Source of the DNA: Beta vulgaris subsp. vulgaris
Lineage: Eukaryota > Streptophyta > Magnoliopsida > Caryophyllales > Amaranthaceae
Assembly (NCBI RefSeq): GCF_026745355.1
Contig: NC_079202.1
Span: 51,586,155 to 51,650,154, forward strand
Length of the DNA stretch: 64,000 nucleotides
Reading direction: 5' to 3'
Below the pieces are notes generated by a model, which did no database searches, had not been told where the DNA came from, and saw nothing but the letters and a program-made list of their open reading frames with translations. The stretch's first letter is position 1, and each line of letters begins with the position of its first letter. Positions 37,901 to 48,275 of the stretch are shown piece after piece. The position numbers and the translations under genes were made by a program.

Positions 37901-40900
37901 GCGGTTGTAGGCAAGTCGATTTATGCTCGATTTTGGTACTTTTTATTTTCTTGGTGTTTCGTTAAATAATATGGTGACTATTATTTGGATTGTATTACAA
38001 GGATTCCCTAGGATTATTTGGGTTTGGTATGTTTTACAAAACAAGTTTATTGGGTGATCATTGTTTTTTACACTTGTTTTCTCCATTGAAGATTAAGGCT
38101 CCGTTTGGTAGGGTGTAAAACGTTTTCCCGGAAAACTGTTTTCCTCTATTTTCAGTTTTACATTGTTTGGTTGGCAAAATAGTGTAAATCCATTTTCCCT
38201 TGGGGTAAAATTTCTCTCCCAATGATGGAAAACCATTTTCCTTTCAAAATGAAGGGAAAACTATTTTCCTTATCATTCTTGTACACTCCTCTCACTACCT
38301 CCTTACTTTCCCTTTCATTTTCCTTTCATTTCATCATTTTTCTTACATCAAACCAAACAACAGAAAACTAACTTTGGAATTGTGTTTTCCATTGTAAATT
38401 GTTTTCCATAAAAGTTATTTTACACTGAAAATGTTTTACGTCCTACCAAACGGAGCCTAAGAAAAGCTCTCAATTTGCCACCTCTAAACTAGGTCACATT
38501 AATTGATATACGCAAAACTTGTGTCTTGCACGACTTTTAATTCTTTAGTGCTTTCTCATTGTATTTATTTGCTGACTATTATTTTGCTCAAATCAAATAA
38601 TACTAACATCTATTTCTGAATAAGTGTACCGGTTTAACTTTTACGTTTGTCAATGCATAATGTTGACCATTAATATCTCTAATTATGTAATTGTAAAACT
38701 TATAAAAAAATTGATATTATGAACATATTTATTGAAACAAATCCGAGAAAATTTTATGTGATCTTTTTTGTTTTTATATATATTAGTAAAAAAACAATAC
38801 AATCATTCAGTCAAAGGAGGAGTGTGAATGGTGCAAAAAACAAAGGAAGTATAAATCCTTGCGTTAATCATAACACAGGTTTATATGTATCCGGCTAGCT
38901 CATCAATTCAGGCTATGTTCAGTTCACCTGAAATTTTCTGATCTGAACTTATCTGATCTGATCTGATCTGATCTGAACTTATTTTTTATGATCTGATCTG
39001 ATCTGAACTTATTTTTTCTGATCTGATCTGATCTGAACTTATTTTTTCTGATCTGATCTGATCTGATCTGATCTGATCTGAACTTATTTTTTCAACAAGA
39101 TCTTATCTTTTATAAAATATATTATTACTATTATATTATTACTTTGTAAATCATTATTATGCAATACATTATAAGATATTCTTTATAGTGTTACTATTAT
39201 TATCATTTTATTTCTATTACAACTTTTATTATTAATAATAATTATTATTATTATCATTATTATAAGAACAACAATAATAATTATAATCATAATTATTATT
39301 ATTACTAAAAATAATTATATAACTCAAGTCATTATTTTATAAGAGCACTTATACAATGTTTCACACTTTCCCTTAAAAAAAAGTTTCACACTTGAGAAGT
39401 CGGCAAACTGAACTCTTTTTTTTCCATATAAAATAGAACAAGATATACAAACAACTATGACTTGAGCAAAAAATAAATAAATATCGTGCAACTTCAAATA
39501 GCTAGAGAGATTTGAAATTCGGTAGGAAGAGGTATACCGAATCTAAATTTATAATTTGTATCTCACACTTAGCTTATTTTGAAATGTAATCCGATATAGT
39601 AGTTTCGTTATCATGAATTTGAGATATCATATTTTATATATTTCTTATTTTTGCGTCAATCTTATGTTCTTAACATGTGGCTTTTAATTTTCTATTATTT
39701 AATAACAACAAAATAACTTAATATAATAATAACAATGACATTTATAATGGTAACAACAAGATTAATAATAATTACCAATATTAATAATTAATAAGTACAA
39801 CAACAACAACAATAATAATTCTTTTGAACAAATGTACTAGTAAATAATAATACCCCCTTTGTATTTTTTTATCTTTGTCACTTAGAATCTTGACACTATT
39901 CACAATAAGAGATAATCTTTTAGATTTTTCTCAATATATAAGAAAAAATATAGTCATGTGGGGTCTTGTTTGATTCGAATAGTACTTTATTAATATTCAA
40001 TTATTATAATTTTTATTAATATGTAGTGAAAGATATTTAATAATAATTTTTAAATATAAGCATGATATGATCTGAACTGATCTGATCTGATCTGGTCTGA
40101 TCTGATCTAATCTGGTCTGATCTGATCTGAACTTATTTTTTCTGATCTGATCTGATCTGATTAGATCTGAAATAAGCAAAAATAAAGTGAACTGAACATA
40201 GCCTCAATCTACATTAGCCATACACGCATGAAACGGGTTTGGTTGAGAAGAAAACAATAATGTTAGTTAGAAAAAACACAATCCCAACCATCATCCATGT
40301 GAATTAATAACCCGATGCATAAAATTGCATAACTAAACACCATGTCTATTGATATTTATTTTACTCAAATATTTGTTAACTAATTCTTGTTAGTTAGATC
40401 TAATATGACTTAGGCCCTATTACTTAAATTAAATTTACTGATTGAATCTATATACTGACTAAAATAGATTAGCAGAGGAAAATTAATATTTGTTTATTTT
40501 TATGTCAAGTATGAGATTAGCAGAGTAAAATTAATATTTGTTTATTTTTATGTCAAGTACACTACAAAAAAAAGCTTATATAGCGACGGATTTTTGGAGA
40601 CGGATATATATCCGTTTCTAATTTAGAGACGGAATATTGATAATCCGTCTCTAAATTTATTTAGAGACGGATTTTTTAATATCCGTCTCTAAATTAGAGA
40701 CGGATTTTAATATCCGTCTCTAAATTAGAGACGGATTTTAATATCCGTCTCTAAATTAGAGACGGATTTTAATATCCGTCTCTAACTTTAGCGACGGATT
40801 TTAAAAATCCGTCCCTAAATAAATTTAGAGACGGATTTTGAAAATCCGTCTCTAAATTTACATATGAATATTTTATTACACGTATTTAATTTAGAGACGG

Positions 40901-43900
40901 ATTTTCAAAATCCGTCTCTAATTTAGGGACGGATTTTTAGAATCCGTCTCTAATTTAGGGACGGATTTTTAGAATCCGTCTCTAAATTTAGAGACGGATT
41001 CTAAAAATCCGTCTCTAAATTGAAATATGAATATTTTATTGTGCTTCTTTAATTTAGGGACGGATTTTTAGAAATCCGTCTCTAATTTAGAGACGGATTT
41101 TAAAATCCGTCTCTAATTTAGGGACGGATTTGAAAATCCGTCTCTAAATTAGGGACGGATTTTTGAATTCGTCTCTAATATTTCTTCTACATATTACCAA
41201 TATTATGTAGAGAAGTATACAAGTTGTATTTGGTGTAGTTGGTTGGAGCTTCTTCTCGTTTCTTTGAGGTTACAAGTTCGATTCCTACGAACAGCGATTC
41301 TTGCGACTGTGGAGTCTTCTTATCCTTTCCCTTGTAGAGATGAACCGGGTTTACTTAAGGGATATTCCTAAATGGTAATGAGATCAACTAGAACTAGGTA
41401 GGTAATAATAGGTGATTAAATATAATCATGATAATATTAGGAACTATCGTGTTGTTAATTTCGTTTATATATTTTTTTTATTTTCAGCGAATTTAGAGAC
41501 GGATTTTCGAAATCCGTCTCTAAACTTAGAGACGGATTTTTAAAATCCGTCTCTAACTCGAATTAGCGACAAGGGTTTTAGAGAGGGACAATATCCGTCT
41601 CTAAATCCGTCTCTAAGCTTAGAGACGGATTTTCAAAATTCGTCTCTAAACTTAGAGACGGATTTTAAAAATCCGTCTCTAAGCTTAGAGACGGATTTCC
41701 AAAATCCGTCTCTAAACTTTAGAGACGGATTTTTAAAATCCGTCTCTAACTCGAATTAGCGACAAGGGTTTTAGAGAGGGACAATATCCGTCTCTAAATC
41801 CGTCTCTAAGCCCATATAGCGACGGATTTGACCTATTTAGGGACGGATTTTGTCCGTCTCTAAATGGACTTTTTTTTGTAGTGGTATGAAATACTTATTT
41901 TCCTAACATTTCTTTAATATTAAACTTTTACTATAATGCATGCAATCAGCTGACTTGTCAATTTCAATTATAATCACTTTTAGCTGACATTTTTTTAGTA
42001 TTAGCTAATTTAACAACTTCAATTCTTTTTAGGTAATATTTCCGAATATAACCTCATACTTATTTCTTTTTTAATACTTTGGTAATATATTCGTTGTTTT
42101 TCTCTTTTTAACACATGAGTGTTATTCTTTATCTTTTTTTCCTTGGTCCTTTTGAACGTTTCAGCTTGCGAACATTTCAGCTTGCGAATATCCAATTCTC
42201 TCATAAGGAGGTTTTTCAATATTTGGGACTATTTTAGTGATTCACACATGTAATATTTAGACTCTATATCCATTTTCAATTCGCTAGGTTCTCCATAAAG
42301 TATAATTAGATGGACATCAGATTGCAAACTTAATTTTAAGTTGCGTTAATTATTACTAGAATATATCTACAGAGGAAAGAAGAAGGGAATTGGATATTTT
42401 CAACCCTTAGGATCCTTGTGTAAACAAAGAAAAATGTGGACTAGTATCGTGGTAAAAGACTTTCGTCCAACCAAACAAAGGTGCGTGAACTTGACAGGTT
42501 ATGAAGTGGTAAAGAAGGCATGAAGGCATGCATGCATGCATGGAGTATACTGTATACTATACAGGTGTTTTAGTTACTATCATATGGAAAAAAGTAGTGT
42601 TTTTTTTGGCAATTAAAGTTCTTCAGTAGGAACCCTAGGTTATTATTGAATTGTCATATTCTTCAGTTTCAGTAGGAACCCTAGGTTATTATAGAGCGAG
42701 TATAATGTTGGATGCAAACTTAAAAAGATTAATTTCTATTTGGTGTTTCTTCTCCTCCTGTTCTCCAAAAAAAGACCATTAATGACTCTCCCATCTCTTT
42801 CTATTCACCAAAAAATTTAATTTATCACAAGGATCCTAATTTTATGAGACGGTCCTGTATACTATGTAGTATGGAGATAGTTGGAGCAACTCTGAGTACC
42901 TATATCATTATACTTTGCATGGTATTTGCTATTGCTTATAGCATTAGATTCAAATTCAAAATTCATCATGAACATCTCAAAATTCTTTTCATTGAAAGTT
43001 AATTAAAAGCTAATAGCATTAATTTTAGCTGTAGGGGATATTTTTTGTATCTCCTTTATACATATATAGTTGGTGAATTTATAATGTACTACAAGGAAAA
43101 AAAAAAAAAAAAAACAAAGTTTAAGAAGAGCTTTAAACCTTAGTATGCAGGAAACTATTGGACGATATCAGAGGCACATTAGAGATGTGCAACCTGCCAA
43201 GGATGCATCTCGGGAAGAAAATATGCAGGTATATTTCCTCTTTAATCTTGCACCTTTTTAATTTATTTTCGAGGCCTTTCCATGCAGAAAATTAGCACAA
43301 TCACCATACTCCATCAAAATTACCACATCTTTGCATACAATATATACCTCAATTACATTTTATGCATTAAGAATATTAATTTTTTGGCAAAATTGAGCTC
43401 AAAAGCCCCAACTATAGAGCGGGTGCACCAAAATCCCCAATTAATACTTATAGCCATAATACCCCAAAGTACACACCTGAGTACATTCCGTACCATAAAT
43501 GAGGTCGGTGATCGGAATTCTCACCGCCTATAAGTCAAGTGATAGTTATTGGGCAGTCATACCAGCGTTTTACTTTATTCTGATTGAACTTATAAGTAGT
43601 TTGGACTACTGTAGGCAATCAATGTCGACAGTGAACCCTACCATTACCTAAATATTTGAATTATTCTTAAAACTTGAACATAAAATTGGGCTCATTATTG
43701 TTATGCAAATTTTCAGTCTTTCAGTATTTGAGGTTCATTTAGGAAAAAGAGGGATTTTGGAGAAGTTAGACGGGATTTGGGAAAGAAAGACTCTGTCTTC
43801 AATTGAGGAAGGAGAAAATTAAGGCACATGCCTTCTTTTTCTTTAAGTAAAAAAAATTAGGGTTAAGAAAGAAGAAAATAAGAAAGGGGAGAATCCGGTG

Positions 43901-46873
43901 AGAATTTTGACGCCGATCTCATTTATGGTACAGTCTGCACTCAGGTTTGTACACTGGGGTGTTGTGGTTATAAATCATAGTTGCAGCTATTTGATGCACC
44001 CGCGTTATAGTTTAGGGTGTTGACTCCACTTTTGCCTTGATTTTTTAGTTTGTTTCCGTATTGTTTCCACAAACAAACATGTATAGAACGTATACAACGT
44101 ATAAACAGGGTTTAATCTCCCAAAATTATATAAGAACCATTATTATATTATACAAAGTTGAAATAATATGTAGTTTGGAGTGTTTATTCTGTAATATGTA
44201 CTCTTTCCAAAGACCTAATAATATATGTTCCTCCCGAGCACGAAACTATTGGATTATAAGTGAACCACGTAAATTTGTGTGTTGGTTGTCCTCATTTCTT
44301 TGTTTTTTATTTGCTCTTCTTTATAACAACCATGTTTGGTCTTTCACTTTCTTCTCTTGGACGTTAGACCATGCATGTTTCAGCATTCTCTAACATCCAT
44401 GTCAATAGTAAGCAACTAATTAATGCTGGGGCTGTTTTCTTGATAAAATTGCAGAACTTGAAGGAGGAAACTGCGATTTTGGTCAAGAAGATTGAGGCGG
44501 TTGAAGCTTCAAAACGGTACAACACTATAAATACTGACCTTGCATAGCTGCATGCCTGCATCTATATATTGATAGGAACTAGTTCCTACATTTCCAAAAA
44601 TAAATGTAACACTTTAACTTTTACCTTACTTATAAACTAACTTTGACCATGCTAGCTTTTTTGTGAATAAACGAAAAACTAATGTTATCAATTTTGATGC
44701 ACATTCTCAGAAAATTTTGTTTTCTATGATTTATAACATAACAAAGTACTACCTCCGTTTCTTTTTAATTGTTACACTTTGACATTTTACACTATTCACA
44801 AATTGCACTTTGACCCTCGTTTGGGATTTATACGTGAATAAAAACATAGTCATGTGGGATCTTGTTAGATTCGTATTAGTATGTATTTTTATAATATGTA
44901 GTTTTTATATTTTTTACAAATACAAAATTAGAGATATAAAGGCTCAAAGTAGTGCATCGACATGCGTGAAAAGTGTAAGTGTAACAATTAAAAAGAAATG
45001 GAGCTAGTATAATAGAAAAGCTACCGTTGAAGTTTTTGCATTGATAATCGTTGAAGTTAAAATGTTGCATTTATTTAGAATACAAAAAGTATAATGATTA
45101 ATTCATAAAATTTCGTTATTACTTTTTATAGTGTTATAATTATAGAACTGTGATATTAGGAGACTTCTGGGAGAGAATTTGGGGTCATGCACTTTAGAAG
45201 AGCTGCAGCAGCTGGAAAACCAGCTGGAAAGAAGTGTAAGCATAATCAGAGCAAAAAAGGTCAATTTCAACCTTAAAAACTCACATTTTCCTTCAAATTG
45301 TAAGAAGTTTGATTTATTTGTTTAATGTTGATCTCTTGTTTCAGAATCAAGTTTTCAATGAACAAATACAGCAGTTGAGAGAAAAGGTGCCTGGAAAACT
45401 TTCTTCTTTCTCTCCATTTCATAATTTTTTTCTATCATAGCTAGATTTGGGAAAGATTATTATTAATTGATGCATGATGTTCTTTGCTATGAAATCCAGG
45501 AGAAGCATCTTTCTGCTGAAAATACAAGGCTTACTGAAAAGGTGAACCCTCTTTTATGATTTATATTCCCTCCGTCCAATATTAGTGTCAAAATTTGCAA
45601 TGCACAACCATTACTATCTTTAATGACGTACTAGTAAAAAGTATAATTTTTTATTTTATTTTTGTAAATGTACACTTAGAAATGAAGTATATAACTAAAT
45701 CCCCATATATAATATGTTATCATACTTAATGGTCAAATAAATATGGTGAAATTTTGTAAAGTTTGAGCTTTAAAAGCAAAGGTCGCAACTAATAAAAGAT
45801 TGAAGTTTGACTTTTAAAAGATGAATGTTGCAACTAAAGAAAAGAACAGATATATAGCGATTCCATTATCTCATATACTATTTATTTTCTTCCTTTTTTC
45901 AAAATATGGTATAGTTGGGAAAACCAAGAAGAGATATAAGGGAAAGCCTTCTTTCTGACATGTATATATGCGATTCGAACTTCAGATCCCAAAGTTTGTG
46001 GTGTGAACTTGGTAGTTGCTAACTTTCTCGTACTTGAAAATGTTGTATGATTGTTGGTGCTTATTTGGTTGGTACAAAAAATAAAGTATGAAAAATGGAA
46101 GTGTTCTTGGGAACTTTTTTGTTTGGTCAACCTAAACACATATAATGGAAGTTTCTAAGACAAAGTTTATGATTTTAATTTTGATTTGCTTTTGTTTTAG
46201 CAACTAGTACGTCCCATAAGCTTATTGTCTTGAACCCTTAATAATTAATGAGGGCAAAATTTGTTCAAGTTTATTTTGATTTAAGTGGAAAAATAATTTA
46301 GGTAAACAGAAACAGAATCTGCCCATGAAAAATGCTAGGGAATCAATACATTGAGAACCAATTAATGAAAACATGAAGTACGTCAAGTGATGAATATTGT
46401 TTTCTGGTCTCTAGTATCGAATATATATGGAAACTGAAACTGATAAGTTAACTCAAAATGAAAGGGCAACCCGTTATGACTGATCACTATATGAAACTCG
46501 AAAAGCTAATTGTTTGATGGTACTTCTTTTAGTAGCTGAAATTTTTGGAATAATTTAGTTTTCTCTTGAATAGTCTTTGCCTCTTTGGCTCATCTATGTA
46601 TGAGTTTTGGAGGGAAGTTTGTCTTGTTGGAGATGATCCAATGTTGGAAGTTTTATACATACATTCATGTTTTTATGAATGAGTTATATATACTTGTATT
46701 TATTGTGGTTTTTTTTGCGACAGTATGAAACACTACCAAACGAAGCTCAAACCCAGCCAATAACAGAAGATGCATCACCATCTGAAGATACAACTAGCCA
46801 AATTTCTGACGTCGAAACCGATCTATTTATCGGATTGCCGGAGAGTAGAATTAGACGTCTTGGCAATGCATAA
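31960..46873 (+). CDS. SOC1: SOC1/AGL20-type MADS-box transcription factor
   Basis: Type II MIKC MADS-domain protein of 220 residues. In the family it acts in the nucleus as a floral integrator, binding CArG boxes as a dimer. Coding exons: 31,960-32,141; 43,144-43,228; 44,455-44,516; 45,160-45,259; 45,345-45,386; 45,500-45,541; 46,724-46,873. All junctions follow GT..AG and keep frame, and lengths 182, 85, 62, 100, 42 and 42 nt match the usual MIKC layout. Residues 1-60 are the MADS domain ([20 protein letters not shown] at the start). The K domain (exons 3-6) includes [13 protein letters not shown]. The C-terminus carries [11 protein letters not shown], the SOC1-clade motif, plus a ten-residue tail. 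The first coding intron is 11.0 kb and holds at least five transposons. No coding lesion is seen. TM3/SOC1 clade placement is secure; orthology versus a paralogue is not. Confidence 0.95.
33069..33414. mobile_element. MITE-like inverted repeat
   Basis: The left end CATGTTTAACTTGAAG...AGGGTAATAAAA is inverted relative to the right end TTTATTACCCTCAATTTAAACATG. Two further inner copies of the same word (TATTACCCTCGACAAGAGGG) sit at about 33,250. I could not find a convincing target duplication, so the superfamily is open. Confidence 0.45.
35521..35530. promoter_or_regulatory. CArG-box word in intron 1
   Basis: CCATTTTAGG fits CC(A/T)6GG, the binding site of MADS-domain dimers. In 11 kb of AT-rich DNA such a word is expected occasionally by chance, so a role in regulation of this gene is only possible. 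Confidence 0.3.
36700..36709. promoter_or_regulatory. CArG-box word at a MITE edge
   Basis: A second CCATTTTAGG. Its last two bases are the first two of the MITE at 36,708 and the rest is target DNA including the TTA duplication, so the site was completed by the insertion. Function is untested. Confidence 0.35.
36708..36988. mobile_element. Tourist-like (PIF/Harbinger) MITE
   Basis: A 281-bp element with inverted ends GGCCTTGTTTGATTG and CAACCAAACAAGGGC, flanked by the 3-bp duplication TTA (36,705-36,707; 36,989-36,991). The interior has repeated AGGAAGTAGAACTTCC-type words in both orientations. The TTA duplication and GGCC-type ends fit PIF/Harbinger MITEs. Confidence 0.75.
37090..37439. 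mobile_element. Tourist-like MITE, GCTCCGTTTGGTAGGG family, copy 1
   Basis: A 350-bp element with ends GCTCCGTTTGGTAGGGCG and CGCCCTACCAAACGGAGCC, duplicated target TAA (37,087-37,089; 37,440-37,442). The ends are inverted over about 25 bp and the interior is rich in GGAAAAC/GTTTTCC words. The 93-codon frame inside is not a gene. Confidence 0.85.
37443..38096. other. SOC1-like intron 1, between MITEs
   Basis: Intronic DNA without a visible feature apart from a short TGTATGTATGTAG run near 37,635. Confidence 0.5.
38097..38457. mobile_element. Tourist-like MITE, same family, copy 2
   Basis: A 361-bp element in the same orientation as the copy at 37,090 and very similar to it. Ends are GGCTCCGTTTGGTAGGGTG and CCTACCAAACGGAGCC, target duplication TAA (38,094-38,096; 38,458-38,460). 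The two copies are only 0.66 kb apart within one intron. Confidence 0.87.
38600..38870. mobile_element. Degenerate MITE
   Basis: The left part TTTCTGAATAAGTGTACC and the right part GGTGCAAAAAACAAAGGAAG are weakly inverted, with the layout of the roughly 260-bp Stowaway-like family. Ends and target sites are eroded. Confidence 0.4.
38911..40203. mobile_element. Element with (TCTGATC)n subterminal arrays
   Basis: A 1,293-bp element with inverted ends GGCTATGTTCAGTTCACCT and AGTGAACTGAACATAGCC, and target duplication TCA (38,908-38,910; 40,204-40,206). Just inside both ends are arrays of GATCTGATCTGAACTTATTTT-like words (38,935-39,095 and 40,070-40,170). The middle is AT-rich with an ATT-type microsatellite (39,215-39,310) and contains the CATGTGGGGTCTTGTTTGAT core near 39,953. 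The 3-bp duplication and short GG..CC ends fit a PIF/Harbinger derivative. No transposase is present. Confidence 0.75.
40207..40465. other. SOC1-like intron 1, spacer
   Basis: No feature is visible between the (TCTGATC)n element and the 48-bp tandem repeat. Confidence 0.5.
40466..40559. repeat. 48-bp tandem duplication beside the CACTA element
   Basis: Two copies of a 48-bp unit (AGATTAGCAGAG...TGTCAAGTA) run up to the CACTA insertion point, differing at only a few bases. The second copy ends in the GTA that forms the target duplication. Confidence 0.8.
40560..41883. mobile_element. Non-autonomous CACTA element with hairpin arrays
   Basis: A 1,324-bp element starts CACTACAAAAAAAAGC and ends CTTTTTTTTGTAGTG, with target duplication GTA (40,557-40,559; 41,884-41,886). 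Most of it consists of the word TTAGAGACGGATTTT and its reverse complement, repeated several dozen times in alternating orientation. These are subterminal transposase-site arrays and can also fold into many hairpins. It lacks coding capacity and encloses a tRNA-like segment at about 41,231-41,285. It lies 1.3 kb upstream of exon 2 of the SOC1-like gene. Confidence 0.9.
41231..41285 (+). repeat. tRNA-like / SINE-head segment with A and B boxes
   Basis: TGGTGTAGTTGG (41,231-41,242) fits the Pol III A box TRGYNNARNNGG exactly, and GTTCGATTCC (41,276-41,285) fits the B box. The 33-bp gap between them is normal for tRNA-derived SINEs. A cloverleaf cannot be completed convincingly, so this is more likely a SINE head than a working tRNA gene. 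It sits in the centre of the CACTA element. Confidence 0.55.
43381..44046. mobile_element. Long-TIR element in SOC1-like intron 2
   Basis: The first about 160 bp (TTTTTGGCAAAATTGAG, AACTATAGAGCGGGTGCACC, and so on) are inverted relative to the last about 160 bp (GATGCACCCGCGTTATAGTT, TTTTGCCTTGATTTTT), with mismatches. Long inverted ends without coding capacity fit a Mutator-like (MULE) MITE, but I cannot show the expected 9-bp duplication. The 83-codon frame at 43,282-43,533 overlaps the left arm. Confidence 0.6.
44749..45007. mobile_element. Stowaway-like MITE in SOC1-like intron 3
   Basis: A 259-bp element between TA dinucleotides (44,747-44,748; 45,008-45,009). Ends are CTACCTCCGTTTCTTTTTAA and its inverted partner AAAAAGAAATGGAGCTAG. 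It carries the core CATGTGGGATCTTGTTAGAT, so it belongs to the same family as the copies at 516, 1,081 and 4,917. It ends 152 bp before exon 4. Confidence 0.82.
45567..45842. mobile_element. Degenerate MITE in SOC1-like intron 6
   Basis: It begins with CCCTCCGTCCAATATTAG, a Stowaway-type end, but the opposite end is eroded. It explains part of the 1.2-kb last intron, which otherwise shows no feature. Confidence 0.35.
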
Positions 46874-47060
46874 TTAGCTGGTTAAGTTTGCCAGTTTATA
46901 TGTTTCAGATATATATATATATAGTTCATGTACAAGGTTGTATGAGGCTAATGGAGATGTATGCTTTTCTGTTGCACTTGAATCTTCTAAGGCATTTGCA
47001 TCATTTAGGAGGTATCTACTCCAATGAATTAGTTACCTCTATTCCTTTCAAGTATATATA

Positions 47061-47254
47061 TAAGGAAAATGATATACATAGCCCGTAGGGCTACATATAA
47101 GAAACTTAAAATGGAAATAAAAACTTGAATCAAGCATTTATTACCTCAAATAATGTGTAATTTTGTCTTGAATTCTTAAATTGTTTTCATTTTAAAAAAT
47201 GTATTTAATGCTTATCCTTAGCCCTAAGGGCTACATATAACATTACCCTATATA
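47061..47254. mobile_element. Short MITE downstream of the SOC1-like gene
   Basis: The ends (ATAAGGAAAATGATATACAT and its inverted match ATATAACATTACCCTAT) enclose two copies of an inner palindrome (AGCCCGTAGGGCT, TAGCCCTAAGGGCTA). It lies about 190 bp after the stop codon and could fall within the 3'UTR. Confidence 0.6.
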
Positions 47255-47786
47255 TAATAGTAGTCCTTGATCTTACCAATTATCTTTATAAGTAGTAAAT
47301 GTCGACACTTTATTCAAATGATCAATACAAACTCTAGGTTGTTCTTAAAGTTGAGCGATTTAGTTAACAATACCCAAAAAAAACAAGAGGTTACGATGAT
47401 GGATGAAATTATTCTTCAATCAAAAGAGATCAACTAAAAGTCTAAACTTTAATTTTCTTAGTACCAAATTGTTGAGTAAATATAAGTAAAGCTAAGATCA
47501 GAAAGTAAGTCATGACCCTATGGACAACTATTTGTTAACTGCCCCTTTCAATTTGGGGAAAATTTCTCAGGTACCCTTGAGGTTTGGCGTAATTCCCAAA
47601 TTATCCCCTACATTTGAAGAATTTCTCAGATACCCCTCAGGTTTGTGCATGTTTAGGCTCAAGATACCCTTACTATGGATGGAATCCTAACGATGTTAGG
47701 TTTTCCTTCTCTCTCTCCTCAATTTTCTCTCTCCTCCCATTCCCCCGCCCATTGCCAACCCCCTCCGGCAATTATTCCGGCTAAGT
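47255..47786. other. Intergenic
   Basis: No gene. From about 47,550 the words CTCAGGTACCCTTGAGG and CTCAGATACCCCTCAGG repeat, which may be the outer part of the inverted-repeat element that follows. Confidence 0.4.
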
Positions 47787-48275
47787 TTCCTATTAAGAAC
47801 TCCGTCAATTTTTTCGGCTAACTTTCCGACGACAATAACTCCTGCGACAATAACTCCGACAAATTTTTCGACCACATTATCGCATTATTAATATTAATAA
47901 AATTTTATAATTATTTTAATACACAAAATTGGACTATATTGACTTCAAAAAAATAAGTGTCCAGGCACCTAAATTAGGTGCCTGAACCTATGGTCAGGCG
48001 CCTAAATTAGGTGCCTGAACCTGTGGTCAGGCGCCTAAATTAGGCTCCCAACCACAGGTATAGGCGCCTAAATTAGGTGCTCGACCACAGGTTTGGGCAC
48101 CTAATTTAGGTGCCTGTACACTTTTTTTTAAAGTCAATATAGTCCGACTTTTTGTATTAAAAGAATTATAAAATTTCATTAATATTAATAATGCAATAAT
48201 GTGGCCGGAAAATTAGCCGGAGTTATTGTCACTGGATTTATTGTCGCCGGAAAAAGTGTCGGAGTTCTTGATGGG
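47787..48275. repeat. Near-perfect inverted repeat, about 240-bp arms
   Basis: Left arm words AAGAACTCCG, CGCATTATTAATATTAAT, GGACTATATTGACTT and CCAGGCACCTAAATTAGG recur as reverse complements, in reverse order, in the right arm up to CGGAGTTCTT. At the centre sit five copies of an AGGCGCCTAAATTAGGTGCC-like palindromic word. There is almost no loop, so the DNA could extrude a cruciform and a transcript would fold into one long hairpin. It lies between the SOC1-like and UPRT genes. The flanking CT-rich/GA-rich stretches may extend the arms. Confidence 0.85.

Noticed and set aside
39215..39310. Possible CRISPR-like or satellite array in ATT/AAT repeats
   Set aside because: It is a simple trinucleotide microsatellite within a transposon, in plant nuclear DNA; no spacers or regular repeat unit.
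40560..41883. Repeats of TTAGAGACGGATTTT considered as a CRISPR array or satellite
   Set aside because: Both orientations alternate, spacing is irregular, and the block has CACTA ends with a 3-bp target duplication.
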